From: JAWXUD01 sp044432945
Lineage (GTDB): Bacteria; Cyanobacteriota; Vampirovibrionia; Gastranaerophilales; Gastranaerophilaceae
DNA length: 50,551 bases
Assembly (NCBI GenBank): GCA_044432945.1
Contig: JAWXUD010000013.1
Location: 1 to 50,551 of the forward strand
Reading direction: 5' to 3'
Position numbers and translations under genes: made by a program. Of the stretch, positions 1-9,285 are shown one piece after another. The notes under the pieces were generated by a model that was not told where the DNA came from, made no database searches, and worked only from the letters and a program-made list of their open reading frames with translations. How positions within the stretch are numbered: position 1 is the stretch's first letter; the number at the start of each line of letters is the position of its first letter.

Positions 1-1
1 C

Positions 2-73
2 ACAACTGAGATGGACGCTGTAACAGCGGTTATCGAGAAAAACGTTGAATCAACATTCGATACATTCAGTTAA
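2..73 (+). CDS. C-terminal end of an unidentified protein (partial)
   Basis: An open frame runs in from the left edge and stops with TAA at 71-73. The 23 visible residues end ...EKNVESTFDTFS. That is too little to name a family. A stem-loop with a short T-run follows about 20 bases after the stop, which supports this being a true gene end. The gene is transcribed in the same direction as smc but is separated from it by two terminator-like hairpins and a promoter, so it is probably a different transcription unit. Confidence 0.6.
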   Translation, partial: TTEMDAVTAVIEKNVESTFDTFS

Positions 74-92
74 TAATTAATTAAAATGATAT

Positions 93-124
93 TGCAACAA
101 TGTATTATTTTCAGGTTGCATTTT
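93..124 (+). terminator. Terminator-like hairpin after the partial gene
   Basis: Arms TGCAAC (93-98) and GTTGCA (115-120) enclose 16 bases and are followed by TTTT. The same arm sequence, TTGCAACAA, recurs in the hairpin at 16892-16920 after another stop codon. The stem is short, so termination strength is uncertain. Confidence 0.4.
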
Positions 125-197
125 ATCAAAAGATTTTTCATCACTTAAAATAAATTTTAAGCGATAATTCAAATATTTTCCTTTTTCCTTTTTTCCT

Positions 198-224
198 AGA
201 CCATACGAAAGTTTGGTCTTTTTT
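198..224 (+). terminator. Rho-independent terminator upstream of smc
   Basis: Outer arms AGACCA (198-203) and TGGTCT (214-219), one U/U mismatch, then AC/GT closing a GAAA tetraloop (207-210), followed by a T-run (219-224). This insulates the upstream gene from the smc operon. Bases 125-197 contain no gene I can support. Confidence 0.7.
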
Positions 225-254
225 ATTACGTTTATTTACAATTTTGTTAACTTT

Positions 255-283
255 TTGACATGCTTCAAATCTTGTAGTCTAAT
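255..283 (+). promoter_or_regulatory. Sigma-70-type promoter of the smc operon
   Basis: TTGACA (255-260), a 17-base spacer, then TCTAAT (278-283, one mismatch from TATAAT). The expected start of transcription is near 290. An ATG at 292 would then be almost leaderless, while the ATG at 304 would have a short leader containing GGTAGG. Confidence 0.7.
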
Positions 284-303
284 AGTAAAAGATGGGTAGG
301 AAT

Positions 304-3300
304 ATGTATATAAAACAACTTGAAATAGATAATTTTAAATCATTTGCAAATAAATCAGAAATCCCTTTGTTAAAAGGATTTACTACAGTGTCTGGTCCTA
401 ATGGATCTGGAAAAAGTAATATTATCGACAGTGTGCTTTTTGCTTTAGGTTTGGCGAATGCAGGAGAATTGCGTGCTGAAAATCTTTCGCATTTTATTTC
501 TACATATACAAAAAGAAATGATGCTTTTGTTAAGGTTACATTTGGTAACACTGAAAATGGTGATGATTTAACAATTGCTAGGAAAATAAGAAAAACTACT
601 CAAGGTTATGCAAGCACGTATTATATAAATGATAGTCCTACGACTTTGACAAATGTCCATGCATTATTAGAAAAATATAACGTAACTCCAAATAGTTATA
701 ATGTTATGATGCAAGGTGATGTTATGGGGATTACGAATTGTTCGCCGAAAAACAGAAGAAAAATTATTGATGAAATCGCTGGCATTGCCGATTTTGATAG
801 AAGAATAGATCAGGCAACTAATGAGCTTGAAACGGTTGAGCAACGTGTTGAAAGATCTTCTGTTATATTAAATGAAATTGATAGCAGGTTAGAACAACTG
901 AAAGAAGAACGTGAAGTCGCATTAAAATATCAAAAGTTGCGTGATGAGAAAGTTGATTTAGAAAGCCAAGTCAACAAGGTTAAGTTTTTCGATTTGAAGC
1001 GTAATTTAGAGCAAGCTCATGAAAATATTTTAGAATTTGCTAAGAAAAAAAAAGAAGAAGAGTTTAAGAATAAAGATCTTGATGAAAGACTTGTTTTGAT
1101 TAGACAAAAATATCAAGAAATTTCTAGTTTGGTAAAAGAAAAGGGCGAAGCTCAACAAATTGAATTAAAAAAAGAAGAAGAAAGCTTGAAGGGTGAAATC
1201 GATCGTAAGAATAACGCCACAAATTATGCTGAAAAACAAATGCATGATGGCTTACGTTCTATAGAGAATTCTAAAAATGGAATTGATGGTTATAATAAAA
1301 AGATTATTGATTTCCAATTAAAAATCAAGTTGAAAGATGATGAAATCGAAAAAATAAAAGTTAATATCAAGGAACGTGATCTTGAATTAAAGAAGATTAT
1401 TGAGGATATGACTGGGCTAAATGCTAGTGCTGATGAACATATTGATAATAGAAACCGTTTACGCAAAGAACTTGAGGATTTGAGAGATAGCGAAACAAAG
1501 CTTATTCAAACAAAGTTGCCTTTAGAAAATGAATTAAAAAATCTTCAGAATAATCTTAGCAATGCGAAATTAAAACTTGATGAGTTAAATGCATTGAAGG
1601 CTAATTTCTCATCTGATTTTGACCTTAAAAAAACATTTGTAGAGCAACTGCAAACTGAATTGGGTGATTTTAAAATTATCCAACAAAATGCTTTGCATGA
1701 TTTGGATACAACTAAAAATGAGATTAATGATTTAAACTACAATGTTCAAATGGCTTATCGCAAAGTTTCTTCGATGGAAGCTAAAAAGCAAGCAGTTGAA
1801 GATGCAAATTTTGGTCGTGCTATTGATACGGTTATGGGTGCGAAATTACGTGGGGTTCACGCTCCTTTGGTGCAATTAGGTAGTGTAGACAAGGAATATT
1901 CTACGGCGATGGAAGTTGCATTCGGTGGTAGAATGGGGCATGTGGTTGTTGATGATGAGCATGTGGCTTCTGTTGCTATCGAATTATTGAAATCTTCTGG
2001 TGCTGGACGAGCAACGTTTATTCCATTGAGCAAGGTTATGAAAGCACCTACTCGTTTGTCTTTACCTAAGGATAAGGGTGTAATTGATTTTGCAATTAAT
2101 TTAGTGGATTTTGAAGACGAATACTTAAATGCGTTTTTCTATGCCGTTGGTGATACTTTGGTTGTTGAGGATATGAGTGCTGCGAAAAAACTTATTGGTA
2201 AGTATAGAATGGTTACTCTTTCAGGTGAATTATTTGAAAAATCTGGTTCAATGACTGGTGGTTCTGTTCGCCGTTCTGGTATGAGTTTTAGTCAAAACGA
2301 TGATGATGAATTGAATACTTATAAAGACCGTTTGAAAGAAATGGAAGTTAAGTTAGAGGCGTTAGAGAATAAAAAACGTTCTCTTGAAACAAAGCTTGAT
2401 GATGTGAGAGTTAAATATTCTGATGCTATGAGTGAGTTTTCTAAATCAAAAGTTGAGTTAGAAAATATGAACAGAAACTATGAAAATAGTGAGAATATTT
2501 TAAAAGAAAAGCAAGAGTTCATTTCTGTTTCTGAGCCTAAAATCGAAGAATTAAATCTTAAATTAGATAAATTAGAAGATGATAATGTTAAATTGTTTGA
2601 TAATTTGACATTAGTGCAAGAAAAAATTGAAGAGGTTGAAAAACTTATTAATGATAAAGATTTAAAAGATTTAAAAGAAAAAACAGAGGGCGTAGAGTTT
2701 GAAATAAAACGCTTGCAGACTAATTTAATGAACGCTGAGAATGATAAAAATGAATTAAATCGTCAAATTTCTTTCCATCAAAATTTAATTGAAACAAAAC
2801 AAGATGAAATTGTTAATATTGAGCATAATAATGTTAAATTGGAGCAAGATAAATCTCGTTATAAAGAAGAAATTGTTGTATTAAATAAGAAATTAGAAGT
2901 TTTACATGAACAAATTTTAGAGATTGAAGAAAAATTAGGTAAGTTATTAAAAGAGCGTGATGAGATTAATGCTGACTTGATTGAGCTAGAGAAGCAAAAA
3001 CATATCCGCAACGCTGATATTGAAAGAATAGCTGAGCAGATAGAATCGTTTAAATCACGCAGACGTGAATTAGAGCCTCAATTAGAAACTGCTCGTATCG
3101 AATTAGAGAATACTGGCGTTGAAATTTCAAAGCTCGAACCAGTTGAAATTTCTATTGAAGAAATTACCTCAAAAATTCAGCGATTAGAGAAACGCATGAA
3201 TGAGCTTGGTGATGTAAATATGAGAGCATTATCGGCTTATGATGAGGTTTTAGCTCGTCAATCTGATTTGAAACAACAAATTGAAACCCTTTCTAATGAA

Positions 3301-3810
3301 AGAAAAGAAATTCTTGGTAGAATGCAAGGTTATGAACAATTGAAAAAAGAAACTTTCTTAAAAACTTATAATAATATTAATGAAAATTTCAAAGATGTTT
3401 TCCATCGTTTATCGGAAGGCGAAGGTCGTTTATGCTTGGAATGTCCTGAAGACCCATTAGCTGGTGGTATGACAATTATCGCACAGCCTCGTGATAAAAA
3501 AGAACAACGACTTGAGGGTATGTCTGGTGGCGAAAAATCACTAACAGCTTTGGCATTCGTGTTTGCTATTCAAAAATATATGCCTTCACCATTTTATGCA
3601 TTTGATGAAGTCGATGCTAGTTTGGATACAATGAACGTTGAACGTATTGCTCAAATGGTTAAAAATCAAGCTATGGATACTCAATTTATTGTGGTAAGTC
3701 ACAGGAAACCTATGATTGAATCTGCAAATCGTACTATTGGGGTTACTCAAAAAGAAAAAGGGATTACTAAGGTTACTGGTATTAAATTAAGAGAAGAAGT
3801 TGGTGTATAA
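304..3810 (+). CDS. smc: Chromosome segregation protein SMC
   Basis: This is the ATPase of the bacterial condensin, which compacts and segregates the chromosome together with ScpA and ScpB. From the ATG at 304 the protein has 1168 residues, the usual SMC length. The N-terminal half-ATPase carries Walker A GPNGSGKSN at about residues 31-39. Two long lysine/glutamate-rich coiled coils flank a hinge around residues 505-670. The C-terminal half has the signature LEGMSGGEKSLTALAF and Walker B FYAFDEVDASLD. I chose ATG 304 because family members begin close to MYIKQLEI and because GGTAGG precedes it; an in-frame ATG at 292 is possible and would be nearly leaderless. The stop overlaps the scpA start by one base (TAATG), so the two are translationally coupled. 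Confidence 0.97.
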   Translation: MYIKQLEIDNFKSFANKSEIPLLKGFTTVSGPNGSGKSNIIDSVLFALGLANAGELRAENLSHFISTYTKRNDAFVKVTFGNTENGDDLTIARKIRKTTQGYASTYYINDSPTTLTNVHALLEKYNVTPNSYNVMMQGDVMGITNCSPKNRRKIIDEIAGIADFDRRIDQATNELETVEQRVERSSVILNEIDSRLEQLKEEREVALKYQKLRDEKVDLESQVNKVKFFDLKRNLEQAHENILEFAKKKKEEEFKNKDLDERLVLIRQKYQEISSLVKEKGEAQQIELKKEEESLKGEIDRKNNATNYAEKQMHDGLRSIENSKNGIDGYNKKIIDFQLKIKLKDDEIEKIKVNIKERDLELKKIIEDMTGLNASADEHIDNRNRLRKELEDLRDSETKLIQTKLPLENELKNLQNNLSNAKLKLDELNALKANFSSDFDLKKTFVEQLQTELGDFKIIQQNALHDLDTTKNEINDLNYNVQMAYRKVSSMEAKKQAVEDANFGRAIDTVMGAKLRGVHAPLVQLGSVDKEYSTAMEVAFGGRMGHVVVDDEHVASVAIELLKSSGAGRATFIPLSKVMKAPTRLSLPKDKGVIDFAINLVDFEDEYLNAFFYAVGDTLVVEDMSAAKKLIGKYRMVTLSGELFEKSGSMTGGSVRRSGMSFSQNDDDELNTYKDRLKEMEVKLEALENKKRSLETKLDDVRVKYSDAMSEFSKSKVELENMNRNYENSENILKEKQEFISVSEPKIEELNLKLDKLEDDNVKLFDNLTLVQEKIEEVEKLINDKDLKDLKEKTEGVEFEIKRLQTNLMNAENDKNELNRQISFHQNLIETKQDEIVNIEHNNVKLEQDKSRYKEEIVVLNKKLEVLHEQILEIEEKLGKLLKERDEINADLIELEKQKHIRNADIERIAEQIESFKSRRRELEPQLETARIELENTGVEISKLEPVEISIEEITSKIQRLEKRMNELGDVNMRALSAYDEVLARQSDLKQQIETLSNERKEILGRMQGYEQLKKETFLKTYNNINENFKDVFHRLSEGEGRLCLECPEDPLAGGMTIIAQPRDKKEQRLEGMSGGEKSLTALAFVFAIQKYMPSPFYAFDEVDASLDTMNVERIAQMVKNQAMDTQFIVVSHRKPMIESANRTIGVTQKEKGITKVTGIKLREEVGV

Positions 3811-4625
3811 TGAGTGAATTAGCTTTGTTGAATTTGGATATTGAATTACCAGAAGGTGTCGCTAAAACCAAAAGCGAGGGGATTGGAATATTAGTAGATA
3901 TGGCTAAATCTGGTAAGATTGATCCTTGGAATATTGATATTTTAGATGTTACCGATAAATATCTTGCTCATATTTGTGAAATGAAATCACAAAATTTGCG
4001 TTTGACAGGTAGAACTTTCCTTTTTGCGGCTGTTTTATTAAAGATTAAATCAAACGTTCTTGAAGGCATTGATATGATGCAATTTGCGGGATATGATTCT
4101 CGTGACGAGTTGGAATTTGATGATGACGGTTTTATTGTTGATTATGGTGAAGAAGAGTATGTGCCGACAAATAATGTGATTTCGATTGAAGAAGTCTTGC
4201 AACGCCGTACGAGTGTACGTTTGAACCACAATAGGGTTATCACGTTAAAGGATTTGATTAGGCAATTAGAATTTTATGAGAAATTAGAGAAAAAGCAGTC
4301 TTTGAAAAGTGCGCATGAACGTGCAAAACGCCGTGTTCAGTCGTATTCTAGACTTACTGCTGATGATATTGTGAATTTAGCCCATGAAGAATACATCGAA
4401 TCTAGCGTTTTAAAATTAAAAGAAAATTTAGCTCAAATATTAGAAGTGAATGATAAAATTGAATTGAATGAATTAACGTTGTTAGGAATGGATAAGGTTA
4501 CTGCTTATTTAGGTTTGTTGTTTTTAACTGCTGAATCTAATTATGAGTTAAAACAAGATGAATTTTATTCTGATTTATATGTAGTAAAAGGTGGGAAAGA
4601 TGAGCTTAGAACAATTGAAATCTAA
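3810..4625 (+). CDS. scpA: Segregation and condensation protein A (ScpA, kleisin)
   Basis: ScpA is the kleisin subunit that bridges the two SMC heads and binds ScpB. The 271-residue protein has the typical N-terminal segment (VDMAKSGKIDPWNIDILDVTDKYL, residues 29-52), which in the family contacts the SMC neck. An acidic linker follows around residues 95-125. The C-terminal part is a winged-helix region with the family-like ending LTAESNYELKQDEFYSDLYV. Its position between smc and scpB in an overlapping operon is the classic arrangement. The start codon overlaps the smc stop, and its 3' end overlaps scpB by 26 bases. Confidence 0.93.
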   Translation: MSELALLNLDIELPEGVAKTKSEGIGILVDMAKSGKIDPWNIDILDVTDKYLAHICEMKSQNLRLTGRTFLFAAVLLKIKSNVLEGIDMMQFAGYDSRDELEFDDDGFIVDYGEEEYVPTNNVISIEEVLQRRTSVRLNHNRVITLKDLIRQLEFYEKLEKKQSLKSAHERAKRRVQSYSRLTADDIVNLAHEEYIESSVLKLKENLAQILEVNDKIELNELTLLGMDKVTAYLGLLFLTAESNYELKQDEFYSDLYVVKGGKDELRTIEI

Positions 4626-5127
4626 AGTGGAAGCAGTTTTATTTATCACAGCTCGTGCAATATCATTAGATGAGATTGCAACAATTTTAGATGAGGAAAC
4701 TGAGGTTATTGAAGAAGCTATTTTAGAATTGATTATGGATTACTCCGCTCGTGACGGTGCTTTAGAAATTGATGATGAGAATGGCTATATCATTCAGGTC
4801 AAAGAAGAACATATGGATTTGGTAGAATTGTTGTGTCCTGTTGATTTGAAACCTTCAATTTTGAGAACACTTTCTGTCATTGCATTAAAAGAACCTATTT
4901 TGCAGACTGATTTGAAAGAGTTACGTGGTTCTACGGCGTATGAACATGTTCAGGAGTTGGTCGAAAAAGGTTTGATTTCAAAAAATCGTGATAAGAATGG
5001 AAGAAGTTTTAACCTTAAAACAACTCCGAAATTTAAAGAATATTTTAAACTAAAAGGTGATACTCGCTCTCTTGCTAAAATCTTAGAAATTGACAAAAGT
5101 GAGAAGATAAATGTTCAACAAGCGTAA
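4600..5127 (+). CDS. scpB: Segregation and condensation protein B (ScpB)
   Basis: ScpB is the dimeric winged-helix partner of the SMC-ScpA condensin. The reading frame begins MSLEQLKSKVEAVLFITARAI and holds the family pattern of two winged helices: LDEIATIL, then PSILRTLSVIALKEPI, and LKELRGSTAYEHVQELVEKGLI. At 175 residues it has normal ScpB length. I prefer the ATG at 4600, which has AGGTGG five bases upstream, over a GTG at 4591. It overlaps scpA by 26 bases and the next gene by 17 bases, so all four genes of this operon are likely co-translated. Confidence 0.9.
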   Translation: MSLEQLKSKVEAVLFITARAISLDEIATILDEETEVIEEAILELIMDYSARDGALEIDDENGYIIQVKEEHMDLVELLCPVDLKPSILRTLSVIALKEPILQTDLKELRGSTAYEHVQELVEKGLISKNRDKNGRSFNLKTTPKFKEYFKLKGDTRSLAKILEIDKSEKINVQQA

Positions 5128-6412
5128 TAAAGATAGAATTATTTTAATAATAATTTGTTTTATATCAATAGCTTTTTTAGGATTTGTCAAATTAGCTCCA
5201 GATTATTATTATCATTTGGGTAAGTATAATTATGAAAACGGGAATTATGAGGAAGCGAGAGCTTTTTTAAGAAAGTCTTATTTTCTCAAAAAAGATGATA
5301 TAGATGTGCGTTATTATTACGCAAAAACTCTTACTGAATTAAAATCAAATATTGATGTTCAAATGGAACTTTATTCTATTGCGATGGATTCGGTTGATGA
5401 TGCGGCTTCTGTGGTTGCTCAGCAAAAAATTGATAGTTGGCAAAATAATATAAATAATAATATTGGAAGTAATTATATTGGACAAACAGCTAATGATAAT
5501 GGGGTAATTAGGTGGGATATTTCTGAGTTTCCATTGAACGTTTTTATATCAAATGAGTATGGTGACAATCTTCCTGGTTATTTTAATAATGAGATTAAAA
5601 AATCACTATTTGTTTGGAAAAATTCGACTAATTTTCTGGATTTTTCAATTGTTAATAATGCAATAGAAGCTGATATTGAGGTTTTTATAAAACCTCTTCC
5701 AGATGACGTTTGTGAAAATAATATTTGTAGATATGTGGTTGGATATACAAGACCAACTATTAAATCAAATTTGTTAAAAAAGATGACAATTATTTTGTAT
5801 GCAACAAATCCTCAAGGGCAATTTGTCCCTGCAAAACAGTTATATAATACAGTTTTACACGAATTAGGTCACGCATTTGGTATAATGGGACATAGTTATA
5901 ATAGTGATGATATTATGTATATGGCGGCTGATAATAACGATTTTCACATCAAGCACAAAAACGCTACTCTTTATCTATCACAAAGAGATTTAAACACGAT
6001 TAAATTATTATATCAACTTACTCCTACAATTTCAAATACAAATAATAAGAACAGTGGCAAAATATATGCACCAATTGTTTTAGGTTCGAGCCAAGAAGTA
6101 AGTGAACGTAAGCTAAAAGAGGCTAGAAATTATATAAAAAATGCACCTGATTTGGCTGGTGGTTACGTTGATCTGGCGGTTGCATATGCTGAATTAGGTA
6201 AGAGTAAAGAAGCTATTAAATCGTTAAATAAAGCTTTGCAATTAGCTAAGACTACAGAAGAAAATTTTACAATATTATATAATTTAGCGACTATTTATTA
6301 TAATACAAAAAATTATGCAGAAGCTCTTAATTTTGCAAACAAAGCTCAAAAATACATTAATAATGACGATGTAAAAAATCTTATATTAAATATTAAAAAT
6401 GGTTTAAATTAA
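5111..6412 (+). CDS. Membrane-anchored TPR protein with matrixin-like zinc protease domain
   Basis: The 433-residue protein has an N-terminal transmembrane segment (about residues 9-28), so the rest probably faces outside the cytoplasm. A TPR-like pair of helices follows (residues 33-70). The middle domain contains HELGHAFGIMGH at 250-261, the extended HExxHxxGxxxH zinc motif of matrixins (metzincins), and a downstream DIMYMAAD that fits a Met-turn. The C-terminus (residues about 340-430) has further TPR-like repeats such as AGGYVDLAVAYAELGKSKEA. The gene overlaps scpB by 17 bases and is thus part of the smc operon, which is unusual for a secreted protease. Substrate unknown. Call confident for fold class, not for function. 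Confidence 0.8.
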   Translation: MFNKRNKDRIILIIICFISIAFLGFVKLAPDYYYHLGKYNYENGNYEEARAFLRKSYFLKKDDIDVRYYYAKTLTELKSNIDVQMELYSIAMDSVDDAASVVAQQKIDSWQNNINNNIGSNYIGQTANDNGVIRWDISEFPLNVFISNEYGDNLPGYFNNEIKKSLFVWKNSTNFLDFSIVNNAIEADIEVFIKPLPDDVCENNICRYVVGYTRPTIKSNLLKKMTIILYATNPQGQFVPAKQLYNTVLHELGHAFGIMGHSYNSDDIMYMAADNNDFHIKHKNATLYLSQRDLNTIKLLYQLTPTISNTNNKNSGKIYAPIVLGSSQEVSERKLKEARNYIKNAPDLAGGYVDLAVAYAELGKSKEAIKSLNKALQLAKTTEENFTILYNLATIYYNTKNYAEALNFANKAQKYINNDDVKNLILNIKNGLN

Positions 6413-6518
6413 TAAATTTTTTAGTAGCTTAAAATGATTTACAATTGCTTCACAAAATGTTTATTTTCAAAATTGTTTAGTGTACCATAAATTAGTAATA
6501 CAACTTATGGAGAAGACT

Positions 6519-7895
6519 ATGTATAATGTAGCAATCATTGGAGCTGGACCTGCGGGTATTTTTGCGGCTTTAGAAATTACAAAATTAAGACCAGATTGGA
6601 AGGTCATTTTGGTTGAAAAAGGGCAACGAATTGAAAAAAGAAAATGCTTGCTTCGTGAAGGCTATGATAAATGTCCTACTTGTAAAAAATGCGGTCTACT
6701 TTGTGGTTGGGGTGGTGCTGGTGCGTTTTCTGACGGCAAATTGACGCTTACTCCTGATGTTGGTGGACATTTGGTTGATTATATGTCAAGACAAAAAGTT
6801 GAAGAATTAATCGATTATTCTGATAAATTATATCTTGAACACGGTGCTACTGAAGAGGTTTTTGGTACTGATATGAAGGTGTTTAGAGAATTAGAACGCC
6901 AAGCAGCTTTGGCTGAATTAAAGCTTGTTTATTCACCAGTTCGTCATCTAGGTACTGAAAGAAGTTTAGACGTATTAAAACATATGCAAGATGTTCTTGA
7001 GGATAAAATTACAATAATCAATGATAATGCCGCAAAATCTTTAATCGTTGAAAACGAACAGGTTAAAGGTATTTTATTAGAAAATGGTGAAACAGTTTCA
7101 GCTCAATACACAATTATTGCACCAGGTCGTGAGGGAGCAGATTGGTTAACTCAAGAATTTGCGAAAAATAAAATAGGTATGGTTAACAACGCAGTTGATG
7201 TTGGAGTTCGTGTAGAAATGCCTGCTCCTGTTTTTGAACCGTTAACTGATAAATTATATGAATCAAAATTAATTTATAACTCACCAACTTTTGGAGATGA
7301 AGTTAGAACTTTCTGTATGAATCCTAATGGTGAAGTTGTTCAAGAAAATTATAATGGCATATCTACTGTTAATGGACACAGTTATGCTGAAAAAACGACT
7401 AATAATACGAACTTTGCGTTATTGGTTAGTGAGAAATTTACTGAACCGTTCAAAGAGCCAATCCAATATGGTCAACACGTTGCAAGATTAGCTAACATGT
7501 TATCAGGCGGGATTTTGGTACAACGCTTTGGTGATTTATTAGATGGTCGCCGTTCTACTCCTGATAGAATTAAATCAAGTATAATTAAGCCAACTCTTAC
7601 CTGTGCGACACCTGGTGATTTGAGTTTGGTTATTCCATATCGTCAGATGACAAGTATTATCGAAATGCTTTATGCACTTGATAAAATCTGTCCAGGTAGT
7701 GCTTCAAGATATACCCTTTTATATGGTATTGAAGTTAAATTCTATTCTGCACGTGTAAAATTGACAAATGAATTAGAAACAGAGGGCGTTAAAAACTTGT
7801 TTACAATCGGTGATGGTGCTGGTGTAACAAGAGGGTTGATACAAGCTTCAGCTTCTGGGGTTCATGTTGCTCGTACAATTTGTGCTAGAGGTTAA
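6519..7895 (+). CDS. FAD-dependent dehydrogenase of the COG2509 type
   Basis: From ATG 6519 the protein has 458 residues and opens with a Rossmann dinucleotide motif, IIGAGPAGIFAALEI. A conserved cysteine-rich stretch follows, CPTCKKCGLLCGWGGAGAF, which is typical of this uncharacterised family of large FAD oxidoreductases. The C-terminus has a second FAD-contact motif, LFTIGDGAGVTRGL. The ATG at 6519 has GGAGAAG at a good distance; an upstream GTG (6480) and ATG (6507) are also in frame but place the ribosome site inside the gene. The gene follows the protease gene by about 100 bases, probably with its own promoter, and ends in a strong terminator. The substrate is not known. Confidence 0.85.
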   Translation: MYNVAIIGAGPAGIFAALEITKLRPDWKVILVEKGQRIEKRKCLLREGYDKCPTCKKCGLLCGWGGAGAFSDGKLTLTPDVGGHLVDYMSRQKVEELIDYSDKLYLEHGATEEVFGTDMKVFRELERQAALAELKLVYSPVRHLGTERSLDVLKHMQDVLEDKITIINDNAAKSLIVENEQVKGILLENGETVSAQYTIIAPGREGADWLTQEFAKNKIGMVNNAVDVGVRVEMPAPVFEPLTDKLYESKLIYNSPTFGDEVRTFCMNPNGEVVQENYNGISTVNGHSYAEKTTNNTNFALLVSEKFTEPFKEPIQYGQHVARLANMLSGGILVQRFGDLLDGRRSTPDRIKSSIIKPTLTCATPGDLSLVIPYRQMTSIIEMLYALDKICPGSASRYTLLYGIEVKFYSARVKLTNELETEGVKNLFTIGDGAGVTRGLIQASASGVHVARTICARG

Positions 7896-7910
7896 TTTAT
7901 AAACAAAATT

Positions 7911-7945
7911 AAAGAGAGCTTTTGTTATTCAAAGGCTCTCTTTTT
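7911..7945 (+). terminator. Rho-independent terminator of the FAD dehydrogenase gene
   Basis: Arms AAAGAGAGC (7911-7919) and GCTCTCTTT (about 7935-7943), extended inwards by TTTG/CAAA, then a T-run to 7945. Confidence 0.85.
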
Positions 7946-7957
7946 ATATGCAATAAG

Positions 7958-7995
7958 AAAGCTATGGCGAAAGTTTTACTTTCGCCATAGCTTTT
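7958..7995 (-). terminator. Bidirectional terminator behind metK
   Basis: Perfect 13-base arms GCTATGGCGAAAG (7961-7973) and CTTTCGCCATAGC (7979-7991) with a 5-base loop. AAA precedes and TTTT follows, so it can work on both strands. It lies 16 bases beyond the metK stop. Confidence 0.8.
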
Positions 7996-8010
7996 ATAAT
8001 AAATCTAATC

Positions 8011-9285
8011 TTATTTAGAACAAGAACAAGAGCTACAAGCTTGAGATTTCAAACTATCAGCTTTGTCTGTTTGTTCCCAAGGAACAAAAATATCTGTTCT
8101 TCCCATATGTCCATACGCTGCAAGTAGTTGGTAGAATTTTCCACCATTTTTTGCAGGAAGTCCACGTAAGTCAAATTGATTAATAATGGCTGCTGGTTTT
8201 AGGTCAAAGTTTTTTGATACCAATTCAGATATTTCATCATCAGAAATTTTGCCTGTTCCAAAAGTTTCAACCATGATTGAAATAGGTTCAGCTACACCAA
8301 TAGCGTATGCTAATTCGATTTCGCATTTTTCAGCCAACCCTGCTGCAACAATGTTTTTAGCAACATATCTTGAGGCATAAGCTGCAGAACGGTCAACTTT
8401 TGTTGGATCTTTACCAGAGAAAGCACCGCCACCGTGACGAGAATAACCGCCATAAGTGTCAACAATGATTTTACGTCCAGTAAGACCAGCGTCACCTTGC
8501 GGTCCACCGATTACAAAACGTCCAGATGGGTTAACTAAGATTTTTGTTTCCGCATCTAATTGAATAGCTTCGTTTGCGAATACAAAATCTATTACGTGTT
8601 TTTGTATGTCATTTTTAATTATTTCTTGCACTTGAGCGTTGTCACTAACTCCATTAATTTCAGGATCGTGTTGAGTAGAAATTAATACGGTATGAATTCT
8701 TGATGGTTTGCCATCAACATATTCAACAGTAACTTGAGATTTTCCATCAGGTCTTAAATAGCTAAGCAAGCCAGATTTTCTAACCTGTGCCAATCTATAA
8801 GATAATTTGTGTGCCAAGCTAATTGGAAGTGGCATTAATTCAGGTGTTTCGTTACAAGCGTAACCAAACATAATCCCTTGATCGCCAGCACCAATATTTT
8901 CGGTTTCTAAAGTAGAAGTCGCAACGTTCTCATCACGTGCTTCTAAAGCTTTGTTTACGCCACCTGCGATATCGCAAGATTGCTCATCGATGCTTGTCAA
9001 AACTGAACAAGTTTTTGAATCAAACCCACCGCCTTCACGACCAATATAGCCAATGTTCTCGATAGTATTTCTTACAACAGTTGGAATATCAACATAACAA
9101 TCAGCTGTAATTTCGCCACAAACTAGTGCCATGCCTGTAGTAACAGTTGTTTCAGCAGCAACACGTGATTGAGGGTATTTTGTCAAAAATTCGTCTAAAA
9201 TTGCGTCAGATACCTGATCGCATACTTTGTCGGGGTGTCCTTCTGTAACTGATTCAGAAGTAAATAAAAAGTTTTTTGATGCCAT
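8011..9285 (-). CDS. metK: S-adenosylmethionine synthetase
   Basis: MetK makes S-adenosylmethionine from methionine and ATP. The motifs GHPDKVCDQVSDAILD near the N-terminus, GAGDQGIMFGYA in the middle and GGGAFSGKDPTKVDRSAAY are the ATP- and methionine-site signatures of the family. The protein has 424 residues, about 40 more than the E. coli enzyme; part of the surplus is a C-terminal tail ending QACSSCSCSK with four cysteines, which I do not recognise as a family feature. I chose the second ATG (9285) because AAGGAG is eight bases upstream of it but only two bases from the ATG at 9291. It is monocistronic with its own promoter and a leader that may be structured. Confidence 0.97.
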   Translation of the reverse strand: MASKNFLFTSESVTEGHPDKVCDQVSDAILDEFLTKYPQSRVAAETTVTTGMALVCGEITADCYVDIPTVVRNTIENIGYIGREGGGFDSKTCSVLTSIDEQSCDIAGGVNKALEARDENVATSTLETENIGAGDQGIMFGYACNETPELMPLPISLAHKLSYRLAQVRKSGLLSYLRPDGKSQVTVEYVDGKPSRIHTVLISTQHDPEINGVSDNAQVQEIIKNDIQKHVIDFVFANEAIQLDAETKILVNPSGRFVIGGPQGDAGLTGRKIIVDTYGGYSRHGGGAFSGKDPTKVDRSAAYASRYVAKNIVAAGLAEKCEIELAYAIGVAEPISIMVETFGTGKISDDEISELVSKNFDLKPAAIINQFDLRGLPAKNGGKFYQLLAAYGHMGRTDIFVPWEQTDKADSLKSQACSSCSCSK

